Below are positions 14,102 through 27,000 of a stretch of 64,000 nucleotides of DNA, piece by piece. Below the pieces are notes generated by a model. The model saw only the letters and a list, made by a program, of their open reading frames with translations, was not told the DNA's origin and did no database searches. Position numbers and translations under genes: made by a program. Each line of letters opens with the position of its first letter. Positions within the stretch are counted from its first letter, which is position 1. The stretch comes from Gyromitra esculenta (Eukaryota; Ascomycota; Pezizomycetes; Pezizales; Discinaceae): positions 744,001-808,000 of the forward strand of contig JBCAML010000018.1 in the NCBI GenBank assembly GCA_038503075.1, given 5' to 3'.

Positions 14102-15322
14102 CTACCAACCACCTTCATCTTCATCTTCATCTTCATCCTCCGCCTCCTCCGCCTCTTCCACCTCCGCCTTCTCCTCCCTCTCATCCGACAAACCCCTCAA
14201 CCTCATCAGCAAACTCAAATCGTCAGTCCCATCATTCGCCATGGTATAGGACTCCAGTAACACCTCAGTATCACGCACCAACCTCTCCACATAGCTTTCC
14301 GCACCCGCCATACTAATCATCAAGCAAACCGCTTTATGCAATCTCAACAGCCTTGAGCTCGGCAACTCTCCTCCACGGTCTCGAGACGCAAGCTCTGACG
14401 AATGAGGTGCCAAGTAACGCTTAAAGGGCTCATTACTATTCGCGCAAAAGCTGTAGGTATTCTCTTTACCCTCAACTTCGCTGAGATACCACTCCAGCCT
14501 CTCGAAGCGCATGTGGAGTTCCGGGAGGACCACGAACGCGTTGGAGATGTTGTTGATGAGTTTGCCAGAGAGGAGGGCGCTGACGCCGGGATCGAACATG
14601 TTGAAGTAGCGCCAGACGAGGTGCTTAGTTGGTGTAGGACAGGAGGAGGAGCTGAGATTGTTCAAGGTGGGCGGGATGATATGGCAGATTGCCATAGGGG
14701 TGCTAGGGACGGGGTTGCGACGGTGGTTTGGGTTGGAGGTGTCGGATCTGTTTGTGACGATGCAGCGGTAGGCGTCGCGGCGGAGGCAGAGCTTGCGGAT
14801 GGTGGCTTGCACTGACAATTCGTTGTTGGAGGCACAGATAGCTTGTCCTTGGAGGGGGACGAAGAAACACCTCAGCAGGTCTGTGGCGAAGAGGGAGAGG
14901 GTGGTGTAGAGGATGCTCTTCTGTTCAGGGCTGTAATCGAGCCAGACACGAGCGCGGGGTAGTATGGCGTCGAGGGAGCGGTCGATGCTCAAGTCGTGCG
15001 GAGGAAAGAGGCCGTGGAGGATTATCCGGACGAAGTTGATGCCCCCGGCTGCTGTGGGAGCGTACTCAAATGCACATTTGAGTACGCTGTGCACGCTGAC
15101 GCCTGCAACCGCCTCGGAGTCGAAGCAGAGGGGTTTCAGGTCAGGATTCCCACCGTCGGTCCACGGGAACAAGGGGAGGAGTTTTTCTTTCTCACAGTCG
15201 TTGATGATTCTGTGGTAAAGAGCAACTGCCTCGTCCGCGTCGTGCTCGTTGTAAGGAGGAGGTGAGGCTGTTGAGAAGTCTAGGACCTGGTCCAAAGATC
15301 TGATGCTCTGAGTGAGCGGCAT
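14102..15322 (-). CDS. HNH-endonuclease-like domain protein (HNH_2 type), function unknown
   Basis: Single-exon protein of 406 residues. An HNH_2-like core runs from about 185 to 285: LRRDAYRCIVTNRSD, then AICHIIPPTLNN, then N-ISNAFVVLPELHMRFERLEW. This R-Y-C...H-I-P...N-A-L-H order is the usual arrangement in this widespread fungal family. The remaining residues form a helical N-terminus and a C-terminus ending in a Glu/Asp-rich run (about 380-403). There is no obvious signal peptide or membrane segment. A broken copy lies at 6340-6655, so the family duplicates locally. The coding sequence contains a 14-bp-arm palindrome, and three stem-loops lie just upstream. Catalytic activity is unproven; many fungal members of this family have no assigned role. 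Confidence 0.8.
   Translation of the reverse strand: MPLTQSIRSLDQVLDFSTASPPPYNEHDADEAVALYHRIINDCEKEKLLPLFPWTDGGNPDLKPLCFDSEAVAGVSVHSVLKCAFEYAPTAAGGINFVRIILHGLFPPHDLSIDRSLDAILPRARVWLDYSPEQKSILYTTLSLFATDLLRCFFVPLQGQAICASNNELSVQATIRKLCLRRDAYRCIVTNRSDTSNPNHRRNPVPSTPMAICHIIPPTLNNLSSSSCPTPTKHLVWRYFNMFDPGVSALLSGKLINNISNAFVVLPELHMRFERLEWYLSEVEGKENTYSFCANSNEPFKRYLAPHSSELASRDRGGELPSSRLLRLHKAVCLMISMAGAESYVERLVRDTEVLLESYTMANDGTDDLSLLMRLRGLSDEREEKAEVEEAEEAEDEDEDEDEGGW
15059..15088. repeat. 30-bp palindrome (14-bp arms, 2-nt spacer) inside the HNH-family CDS
   Basis: agcgtactcaaatg at 15059-15072 is followed by a 2-nt spacer and its exact reverse complement at 15075-15088. On the coding (minus) strand it encodes SVLKCAFEYA near residue 80. 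A perfect 14-bp arm pair with so small a spacer is not expected by chance in a 64-kb window. Confidence 0.9.
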
Positions 15323-15332
15323 TGATCTTTGG

Positions 15333-15368
15333 CCTACTGTCTATCACAGAGAATGTGTAGACAGTAGG
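15333..15368. promoter_or_regulatory. Stem-loop 1 upstream of HNH-family gene
   Basis: cctactgtcta (15333-15343) pairs perfectly with tagacagtagg (15358-15368) across a 14-nt loop. The loop can add a CAC/GTG pairing. It starts 11 nt upstream of the ATG at 15322, so it would probably lie in the mRNA leader. Confidence 0.75.
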
Positions 15369-15392
15369 AAGGTCGGGGGAGATGGTAACTGA

Positions 15393-15446
15393 ATGTAATC
15401 CCACCATGGGGGATTACATGTAGATTCCGATGCCGAGCATTCGGAA
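15393..15446. promoter_or_regulatory. Stem-loops 2 and 3 upstream of HNH-family gene
   Basis: atgtaatccc (15393-15402) pairs with gggattacat (15410-15419) over a 7-nt loop. It is followed at once by ttccgatgc (15425-15433) pairing with gcattcggaa (15437-15446), with one bulged base. A TACATGTA octamer overlaps the end of the first stem (15415-15422). The role is unknown. Confidence 0.65.
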
Positions 15447-15863
15447 AGGGATATTCTACGGTTCTGGACGAAGCAGGCCTCCCCGTAATGGGCCCATAAG
15501 ATCCCACGAACTAATCTACGTATTATTTATTAGCAGGTTTATTCACGAGAAGAGATTGTTCCAGACCTTTTAGCTGCCTGTCAGCCATGTCCTTTGTCCA
15601 TGGCCAGCAGCACTGACTTCTGTGCCTACTTGGCTCGACCCAGAGATGAACTTCGAGTCCAATTAATCGCATCTGAATTGGCCGTGGAAGATTGCATGTA
15701 ATCGCCATTGTTCCCCAAATGGCGATTTGCTGTGTGTGGGATGTAGTGGAGATGCAGGACTGCGGGAGGTTGCATTGCCGGGGTTACCGGACTCTTTAAA
15801 ATGCTGGTAGCGATCTCGTGTGGCGTCACCACCCACTCCCCTCCACCCCCAACTCCCGACAAA
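15447..15863. other. Shared upstream region of HNH-family gene and NFU1
   Basis: The remainder of the 541-bp divergent intergenic region. It contains the upstream DNA of NFU1. I see no gene and no further strong inverted repeat. Confidence 0.5.
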
Positions 15864-16860
15864 ATGGCCGCCCGACCAGCTTCATCGGCACTGCGACTTG
15901 CCCGCGCCCGCCCTTCGCTGGCCATCCGCAGTCTCCACACTACCCCGCGCCCGTATTCGCCAGTCCTGCTCTTGCGCCCTTCCCCGCGATGCAGACTCCC
16001 CGCCCCCGCCAGTCTCCGCCTGCCCTTCCAGCGCCAGTCCGTACGGACAATGTTCATCCAAACCGAACCCACCCCAAACCCCGACGCCCTCAAGTTTGTC
16101 CCCGGCACCTCTGTCCTCCCCGCCGGCGCCTCCTCAATGGAGTACCTCGACGGGCGCTCGGCCCACAATTCGCCACTGGCCCGAAAACTCTTCGCCGTAG
16201 ACGGAGTCCGCGGAGTGTTCTACGGCCCGGATTTCATCACGATCACCAAGACCGAGGACGCCAACTGGGCGTTTCTGAAGCCGGAGGTGTTTTCGCTGAT
16301 CACGGAGGTGCTGAATTCCGGGTCGCCGGTCCTGACGGAGGGGACAACGATGGCGGAGGATACGATGGCGCAGGAGGGTGATAGCGAGGTTGTGGTTATG
16401 ATCAAAGAGTTGCTGGATACGAGGATTAGGCCCTCTATTCAAGATGGTACTGAACTACATCATCCCATACCCCCCCTCCATATCTCCATTTTATATACAT
16501 CGGACTAACAACCCAACAGACGGCGGTGATATCGAATACCGTGGTTTCGAGGACGGACAAGTTCTACTGAAACTTCGAGGAGCCTGCAGAACCTGCGACT
16601 CTTCAAGCCGGACCCTAAAAAGCGGGATTGAATCTATGCTAATGCATTACGTACTACCCACCCTGACCCCCCGCCTCAATTGTAAGAAATTAACGAAATT
16701 CTAGATTGAGGAAGTCCAGGGTGTGACGCAGATAATGGATCAAGAGGAGGAAGTAGCTATCCGCGAGTTTGAGAAGTTTGAGGAGAAACTAAGGAAAGTG
16801 AAGGGGCCGAGTGCAGTGGCGAGTACGGGGAAGGGTGGGCTGGATACTGCGGAGGCTTAG
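15864..16860 (+). CDS. NFU1: Mitochondrial iron-sulfur cluster scaffold/carrier NFU1
   Basis: Late-acting mitochondrial Fe-S factor that delivers [4Fe-4S] clusters, for example to lipoate synthase and complex II. Exons 15864-16446, 16520-16650 and 16705-16860 give 289 residues. I chose the ATG at 15864 because it opens an Arg/Ala/Ser-rich presequence ([18 protein letters not shown]) typical of matrix import. An upstream in-frame CTG/ATG reading is not needed. The Nfu N-terminal domain begins at [19 protein letters not shown] (about 61-79). The NifU-like C-terminal domain (about 170-250) carries the cluster-binding CxxC as [10 protein letters not shown] (Cys217, Cys220). The C-terminal [16 protein letters not shown] matches the family. 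It converges on the ecdysoneless homolog. Confidence 0.94.
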
Positions 16861-17311
16861 ATAGGCTAATAAAAATGGCATTTTTTTCTGGGAAGAAGTG
16901 TGTGATGCTTTTCTAGTGAATTTTTTCAGTGGATGGCGAATTTTATTCGGATTGTTGTTGAATACTCAATCTAGGAAAGGTTTGGTTGGGGAGGAGGTAT
17001 TTGGTATGCCCAAAAGTATAAGGTATCAAATATGTGGAAATGGCTTGGGAAAGCCTACCATGGTAAATCTTTTGAATCGGTTCCTTATTATAAACCTCAA
17101 AGAAAGGGCTTTTGCGACTAGTTCACTTTGAGACGAACAACGAGTGATTGGCAATGATCCGATGACAGGTTGCCGTAACAAGCAATAAGCAATGTCCATT
17201 TTATTACGTCCATTTCTCTGCCTGTTGAGGCAGAGTTCCCAGAATATACAGCGCAAGCAATTACAGCCCTCGGTCTCAAGTACAAACATAATTCGCACTC
17301 ATATATTACAG
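16861..17311. other. Convergent 3' region between NFU1 and ecdysoneless homolog
   Basis: About 450 bp without coding potential I would defend, holding the 3' untranslated parts of two convergent genes. The ORF at 16898-17131 (+) has no family resemblance. Confidence 0.5.
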
Positions 17312-19204
<1,893 letters not shown>

Positions 19205-19466
19205 TTCGCTATGCCCGCAGCCATTCGCAGCTATCCAAGAAGCGACGATAGTTATCGGTGGAGGGAGTACTCAGAGTTACCCTGCCCCGCGCCACAACAC
19301 ATCACTCGCATAGTGGGGGGAAGCGAGTCTTGGCGGCCGCGGCCCTTTTCTTACACTGTGGAATTACCGCAGCTATTTTTCTACGCATATATATCTCCTC
19401 CCTCCCCTCCCTCCCCCGCCCCCGCACTCTACTCGATCGTCTATGCCCCGCTAGATACACAGTTCA
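19205..19466. promoter_or_regulatory. Short divergent promoter region, ecdysoneless / LYS2
   Basis: 262 bp separate the two start codons. A pyrimidine-rich run (cctccctcccctccctcc, near 19395) lies 60 bp before the LYS2 ATG. I find no consensus TGACTCA (Gcn4/CpcA) site in it. Confidence 0.6.
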
Positions 19467-22400
19467 ATGGCTCCACAGGACTCGCTCGAAGCCCGTCTGG
19501 GTCGCTGGGAAGAGCGGCTCCGCTCTCTCACCACTCAATCCCTCACTACGGACTATGTTCGGCCCGACCCACCCCGCATTGTTGAGGCCGTGCACTCGGT
19601 GGCTGTCCCTGAAGGTGCTAGACACGCCTTGCTGCAATTGGGCATCCTCGACGGGAGCAATCCGGTATCCCCGTTCACGGTGCTGTTGGCGGCGTTTGCG
19701 GTGCTGGCGTTCAGATTGACGGGCGATGAGGATATATCACTGGGGACGACGGCGGAGACGAAGGAGCCCTTTGTGCTCCGATTGCCATTAACGGGAGGGA
19801 CGACGTTCGTGGAATTGCTGAAGAGCGTTAAAGAGGTGAGTTTTGGTGTTTTTATGGAAGTGATATATGTATATTCATGAGCTGTACTGACTCATTACTG
19901 CTATTTTACAGCTTGAGCTTCAAGGCGCCGCTGATTCTGTTCCTTTCGCCTCACTGGTCTCCCATCTGCAGCAAAAATCTAAATCTGCTACTCCCCCAGT
20001 CTTATACCATCTTTCGCTCTACCATGCTCCCGACGCCCCGTCGCAGCAGTTCCTCTCTTCCCACTCCCTTACTACAGATCTCTCAATCTACGTCGAGCTC
20101 TCTGCGCCTGCCTCTTCCTCCCTCCGTTATGTCCCTCAGATCCCTGAAATCACTCTGAGCGCACATTACAACCAACTGATCTTCTCGTCTGCGCGAATCA
20201 CCGCAATCGTCGACCAGCTGCTCTCAATCGTCGTCACCGGCGCCCGCAACCCCGAGATCCCAGTCGGCCACATCCCACTGCAAACCCCCGCGCAAGCAGC
20301 AGTCCTGCCAGACCCTAGACAGAACCTCAACTGGAGCGGGTTCCGCGGAGCCATCCACGACATCTTCAGCGCCAATGCAGCACGGCACCCAGACCGCGAA
20401 TGTGTAGTTGAGACAGCAGGAATCTACGACGAGGATAGCAGAACGAGGGTCTTTACATACCGCCACATTAACGAAGCGTCGAACATCCTCGCACACCATT
20501 TCCTAGCCAAGGGGGTCAAGCGCGGTGATGTAGTGATGGTATATGCACACCGTGGAGTCGACCTCGTGGTGGCCGTCATGGGCGTGTTGAAGGCCGGTGC
20601 GACGTTCAGTGTTATTGATCCGGCGTATCCGCCTGCTCGGCAGAATATATATCTGCAAGTTGCGCAGCCACGGGCTTTGGTGGTTATTGAGAAGGCTGGG
20701 AAATTGAGCTCGATTGTTCGCGATTATCTGTCAAATGAGCTGTCGATTCTGACGGAGGTCCCTGCGCTTGCGATTCAGGACGATGGCACGCTGGCTGGTG
20801 GGCTGGTTGATGGGAAGGATGTTCTGGCTGAGCAGGTCCCGCTCAAGGCTCAGGGAACAGGTGTAGTTGTTGGCCCGGATTCGACACCGACACTATCATT
20901 TACCTCTGGGTCGGAGGGCGTTCCGAAGGGTGTCCGCGGCCGTCACTTCTCTCTTACGTACTATTTCCCATGGATGGCGAAGACGTTTGGGCTTTCTGAG
21001 AATGACCGGTTTACCATGCTTTCTGGAATTGCCCACGACCCCATCCAGCGGGATATATTCACGCCGCTGTTCCTCGGCGCCCGTCTTCTTGTCCCTACCG
21101 CCGACGACATTGGCACACCTGGCCGTCTTGCGGAATGGATGTCTGAGAATGGCGCAACTATAACACATTTGACGCCGGCCATGGGACAGCTCCTCTCCGC
21201 CCAAGCCACGGCCGCGATCCCGTCCCTCCACCATGCCTTCTTCGTCGGCGACATCTTGACAAAGCGAGACTGTCTCCGCCTGCAATCCCTCGCCCGCAAC
21301 GTCGCCGTCGTAAACATGTACGGCACGACCGAGACCCAGCGCGCCGTCTCCTACTTCGAAGTCCCCAGCCTGAACAAAAACGCCACGTTCTCCCAATCCC
21401 AAAAAGACGTGATCCCCGCCGGAAAGGGCATGCTCGACGTCCAGCTCCTCGTCGTCAACCGCCACAACCGCGAACAAATCTGCGGCGTCGGCGAGATCGG
21501 CGAAATCTACGTCCGCGCCGGCGGCCTCGCCGAGGGCTACCTCCGCCTCCCAGAAATGACTGCCACCAAATTCATCCGAAACTGGTACGTGAGCGAAGAC
21601 CACTGGTCGACAGCCAGCTCAGACTTCAGCACCGAAGAACCATGGAAAGAGTTCTACATGGGGCCCCGCGACCGACTCTACCGCACCGGCGACCTCGGCC
21701 GCTACACCCCCGACGGCAACGTCGAGTGCTCCGGCCGCGCAGACGACCAAGTCAAGATCCGAGGCTTCCGGATCGAGCTCGGCGAGATCGATACACACCT
21801 TAGCCAGCACCCGCTCGTGCGCGAAAACGTGACGCTCGTCCGCCGCGATAAAGACGAAGAGCCAACCCTCGTATCCTACATTGTCCCGCTGCAGTCCGAG
21901 GAACTAGGCGGCCTCATGAGCGCCGACGAAGCAGACGAAGACGGCGCCGACGAGATCGTACGAGGCCTGAGAAAATACCGTAAGCTCATTAGAGAAGTGC
22001 GGGAATACCTCAAGGGCCGATTACCGGCATATGCCATCCCCACTGTCGTCGTCCCACTAACACGGCTCCCGCTCAATCCGAATGGTAAAATTGATAAACC
22101 GGCGCTACCGTTCCCGGATACGGCACAATTGGTAGCAGCTGCGCAGCGCCGCAAACGGACCGACACGGTCAGCGGCGGTGGTGGTGGAGGTGGCGAGGTG
22201 GAGGAGGAGGAGGGCGAGTTGCAGCTCACGACGGTGCAGAGTCAGTTACGCGATATTTGGACTGGATTACTGACGCACACTGGCGAGGCTGTTACGCCTG
22301 CTAGTAACTTTTTTGAGTTAGGCGGACATTCGATTCTGGCCACTAGGATGATCTTCGAGGTGCGGAAGAAGTTCGTTACGGATGTAGCGCTGGGCGCGAT

Positions 22401-24040
22401 ATTCAAGTTCCCGACGTTGGGGGCGCTGGCGGGGGAGATTGAGAGGTTGAAGGGACACGGGGAGTTGGCGATTCAGCAGCTTGCCGGGGAGGAAACGAAG
22501 ACTACGGATGCGGAGAAGGAGGCAGAGGTTAAGAGGGTTAGAGGGGAGGATTATGCGGCTGATGCCAAAACGCTGGTTGAAACGTTGCCGGAAAGGTTTG
22601 GGAGTGTAGGGAGTCCGAGGGGTGGTGGGACGGTGTTTTTGACCGGCGCTACTGGGTTTTTGGGGGTCTATTTATTGAGAGAGCTGCTGGGGAGGAAGGA
22701 GCCGGAGGTGAAGAGGGTGATTGTGCATGTCAGGGCTGCGACGAAGGAGAAGGCGCTGGAGAGGGTCAGGACGAGCTGTGAGGCGTATGGAGTGTGGCAA
22801 GATGATTGGAGCGAAAGAATTCAGTGTATGACTGGTGAGCTTGGGAATGAGAGGCTAGGTGTTGGTGAGGAGGAATGGAAGGTGTTGGTCGAGGAGGTAG
22901 ATGTGATTATTCACAATGGTGCTCAGGTAATTCTTCGAGTGATTTGTGGTGACTATAATGGCTTTTCTAACGAGATGATAGGTCCATTGGGTGTACCCTT
23001 ACTCTAAGCTCCGCCCAGCAAACGTTACTGGTACAGTTGACGCACTGCTTCTCTGTGCTTCTGGGAAGCCGAAGAGCTTTGCCTTTGTCTCTTCCACGTC
23101 TGTGTTAGATACAGATCACTACGTCAAGCTTTCCGACGCCATCATGGAGGGCGGTGGGTCTGGTGTGCCAGAATCAGATGATCTCGAAGGGTCAGCCTAT
23201 GATCTGGGCACTGGATACGGGCAGAGCAAATGGGCAGGTGAATATATTGTTCGTGAAGCCGGACGTCGCGGCCTCGATGGATGCATCATTCGTCCCGGCT
23301 ACATCGTTGGAGACTCCATAACCGGAGGTTAAACCCCTCCCCTTCACAAGTTATCACCCTTATTAACTTATCAACAGTGACCAACACCGACGATTTCCTC
23401 ATCCGCATGGTTAAGGGCTGCGCGCAGCTTGGCCAAATGCCTGATATCTACAACACAGTGAACATGGTCCCCGTCGACCACGTTGCTCGCGTTGTCGTCG
23501 CTTGTGCATTCAGTCCACCAGCCAGCCCGTTGGCGGTTGCCCATGTTACCAGCCATCCGAGGTTGCGATTCAATGAGTTTTTGAGCACGCTGGGGACGTT
23601 CGGATACGAGGTTGAAAAAGTGGACTACATCCCATGGAGGATCGCACTTGAGACACACGTGGTCGAGAAGAGCAAAGACAATGCTTTGTAAGTCTCTCTT
23701 TCTAAATCTCTAGAGGGAATATGCTAATACTTTCTATCTAAGGTTCCCGCTCCTCCACTTCGTCCTTGATAACCTGCCTTCATCTACTAAAGCGCCCGAA
23801 CTCGACGACACTAACACTGTCGCCTCACTACGCCACGACAAGGAGTGGACTGGAGAAGACTGGACCGCCGGTGCGGGTGTTAGTGTTGAGCAGATGGGGA
23901 TCTATCTCGCATATCTTGTTGCGTTGGGATTCTTGCCAGCGCCACAGGGCAAAGGCGAGATGGCACTACCACACGTAGAGCTTAGTGAGCGGGCGAAGAG
24001 GAGTCTGGGGACTGTTGGCGGGAGAGGGGCGATGGTTTAG
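19467..24040 (+). CDS. LYS2: L-2-aminoadipate reductase (alpha-aminoadipate reductase)
   Basis: NRPS-like enzyme reducing alpha-aminoadipate to the semialdehyde in fungal lysine synthesis. It needs phosphopantetheine added by a Lys5-type transferase. Exons 19467-19835, 19912-22926, 22982-23327, 23378-23687 and 23743-24040 give 1,445 residues, close to the family length. Domain order is a condensation-like N-terminus (1-260), then an adenylation domain with [16 protein letters not shown] (about 450), [19 protein letters not shown] and NGKID. A carrier domain follows with [14 protein letters not shown] (Ser near 930), then a thioester reductase with [10 protein letters not shown] (about 1033) for NADPH and the YxxxK pair in GYGQSKWAG (about 1206). 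A Gly/Glu-rich linker (about 770) separates adenylation and carrier domains. All catalytic signatures look intact. Confidence 0.96.
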
Positions 24041-27000
24041 GGGGGATAGATGGATAGAGTTTCATATTATTGATATCATTACAAAAAATTTTATTAAGTG
24101 GGTTTCTGCTGTTCCTGTGAGTAAGGTAGAAAATATACACAGTGGTTTTTTTGTCTACTAGGTTGGGTTATTCGTCCGCCGAGGCGTCAAATTTCGTGAC
24201 GAGGTTTCTCTCAGTATAGCTGAATCGTTCTACAAGAATACAACAAAATAGCAGAGCCACAGATAATGGATAAGGAGAGGATCCCGATCCCAGCACATCC
24301 AACATGCAGTGTAGCGGCGAATGGCGATTCGATCAAGACTTTACTTAGTTCACCACCCTACTGTACGAATAAGTGCAGTACATATAATCATGCCATTAAT
24401 GGGCCGTAACCTAAAGAACCGCAACCGCAGCTCGATTTATTAAAATCGATTGACAGCCGCGCGTGCATCCACCACTATAATCCAACATCGAAGCCCATGT
24501 TGCTTTAGAAGTCGAGGTTTTTAACGAACCCCACGATCGTCGGGAGCCAGACCTAACTACATGTAACCAAGTGCTGCCGAATGCACTTGTCCGAATAGCA
24601 GATCCTGGCCTCAACCATCCTCACCGAATTTGCGGCTCTGATCAAGCGGCCCGGTTAATATGCCATTTATAAATTCCAATATGCATGGTAATCACTATCG
24701 TTGCTGGGCTGCTTCATGAAACCATATTATAGCCGTCGCAGGTTTTCTGAATCCGCTGGAGAGCTGCACGTAGGTTGGTCCAGCCTTGTTTAGCGCATTC
24801 TGATCCCGCGCACGGACTAGTATTCACAAAGCATCACTCGATAACGTTGAGCCTCCACATTCAACTTGAAGGATGTGCGTTTCTCGATGGCAGCAGGAGG
24901 TTGAAATAGCCTTTTTTCCCTCTCTCTCTCTCTTCCTCTCCTGAGACACAGATTTCGAGAGCGGAGGTAAGTTTTCGATCCAGCACCAGAACCGAAATTA
25001 ACAACTCACAGACCTTTGACGCGGTTTTAACCTCCTTCTCACTCGCCGCTTCCGGGTCGGAAATTAATGTCTCCGCCAGAAATTATAATATATACGTATC
25101 TATACCACGCAAGCATAATTTTACAAAATTTCTTGGTATCAAGAGTATTCCGATGAAAAAGAAACAGATATCTATCGAGCATGTTACACGCCCGCAGGAA
25201 CAAATCTTATATCTGTTAGATCGTGCGTGCCAAATAAAAATAATAAAAATAATAAAAATAAAAGCTACGTCTCCGGCTAAAGCGCAAATGTAGCATATAT
25301 TATGCTACAAAATCTATTTCTCTAGACTCGCAGATTTTTAAAATAATTTATTTCCATAAAATGACGTCGAAGGAGATGCGAGACTGTTACTGGACAATTA
25401 ACGATATCGATAACGCGAGTGATGGCATCCTAATCCAAACACCTCGATAAGGTTGAATACGTGCCAGCTTCGAAAATCAGGCGACAAGCTGATGGCATAC
25501 CAAAGCATTGGTCATTTTTCGTCATCCGTATTGACACAGGAGTGAGAACCGTGCCAATCCAAAGCACAGGAACTGTCTTGATGGTGTTGTTGGATTTTAC
25601 CTCCCCAGCCCAAGAATCAAAGCGCAATCATCATCGCTGCTGGTGAAACAAAAAAGGGAACTTCCTCCTTCCGAATTCAGTCAAAACAACACTGGAACCG
25701 TAGATGAGTCCTTGCATGAGCCAATGACCAGCGAACTCACTTTTCCGCCTCCAATCGCCTCGTATGCATGCATAGAAACGATATATTTGTGCTCTTTACT
25801 GGCTCGGATTTCTCCTCATGGGTCCGGTACCCGAGAAAATAAAGCGCCCGTCGTTGGTCACCCGGTTGTTGGGATTCTGGCTGTGCAATAACGGAAACGT
25901 GAGTAAACGAGACTCTTGTGGCGAGGATTGTTGAAAACGTGTCCTTGGTGGGTTGATGAGCATTTCCTTCCCATGACTCAAATGGATTACGGGTAACGTA
26001 TGGTATGATCGAGAACGAGAATCCGATCTCGGAAAGGTGATGGCAATGCTCATTGCGGTTTCCCACGTCATCTTATAAATCGAGTAATTGCCTAGAACAA
26101 TGAATGTTGGTGCCCCGTCCGTCTCATATTTGTACGCGCATACGCGTAGTGCTATGAATTACCCTCCTCGAACCAAACCTTACGGTTTGGCCTCGCTATG
26201 CATGGAAATAGTTATGCATCGCAAAAAAATGACTGTACGATAAAACCGGTGGGAGGGGGGTACGTGCGCGTGTAGACTTAGGTTTTTCCTGACGAAGTGG
26301 GACTGCAAAAAGCACATTCCGTAAGCGCATTAATATCCCCCTGGAATCCGATAGGTCAATCGACTGCAATTGTCGAAAACCGACGCGCTGGTCACCAACG
26401 CCTACCAGTGGCTATCATCGCCTTTTGAACAACACATCCAATCACTCATATTTTGCAACACCAAAGTGGAGAACCAATCGATCCTCTTTGAATATTTCTT
26501 CCATGATGAAGGCAGGTCAATAACGAAGCTGGGTATACAAAAGTGATATACATATCTCGCCTTGAACAGAACAGAACAGAGCTGGCATATGCGTTTTTTT
26601 TTTTTTCTGTTGGGGCATTTTCGGATGAATGTGAATGGCTGAGACATTCGGCGTGCTGTGCAGATTTATGTACTGTACACGGTATTGACAACAGAATACC
26701 GAAAACCGAGACGATGATGCCGAAGTCATATTTTCGGAACTGTGCTTGGTCAATACGGTAGCGATACGGTATCGTTGCGGGAATGTAGCTTTAGTGACTT
26801 GCCCTATTCAATAGCCTGAGTCCCTCTATCGTGCTCGGAAAAAAAAAATAAAGAAAATTCAAATCCAGGCCATTCAGCCTAAGTGAAATAGAATCCAGTT
26901 ATGTAACGACTTCTAATTTCCCCCAACCTCGAAATATGGGTCGCCGGATCACCAAAGTCCTTGACCCTCCCCCTTTTTCTTTGTTCGTCCGAACATTTCC

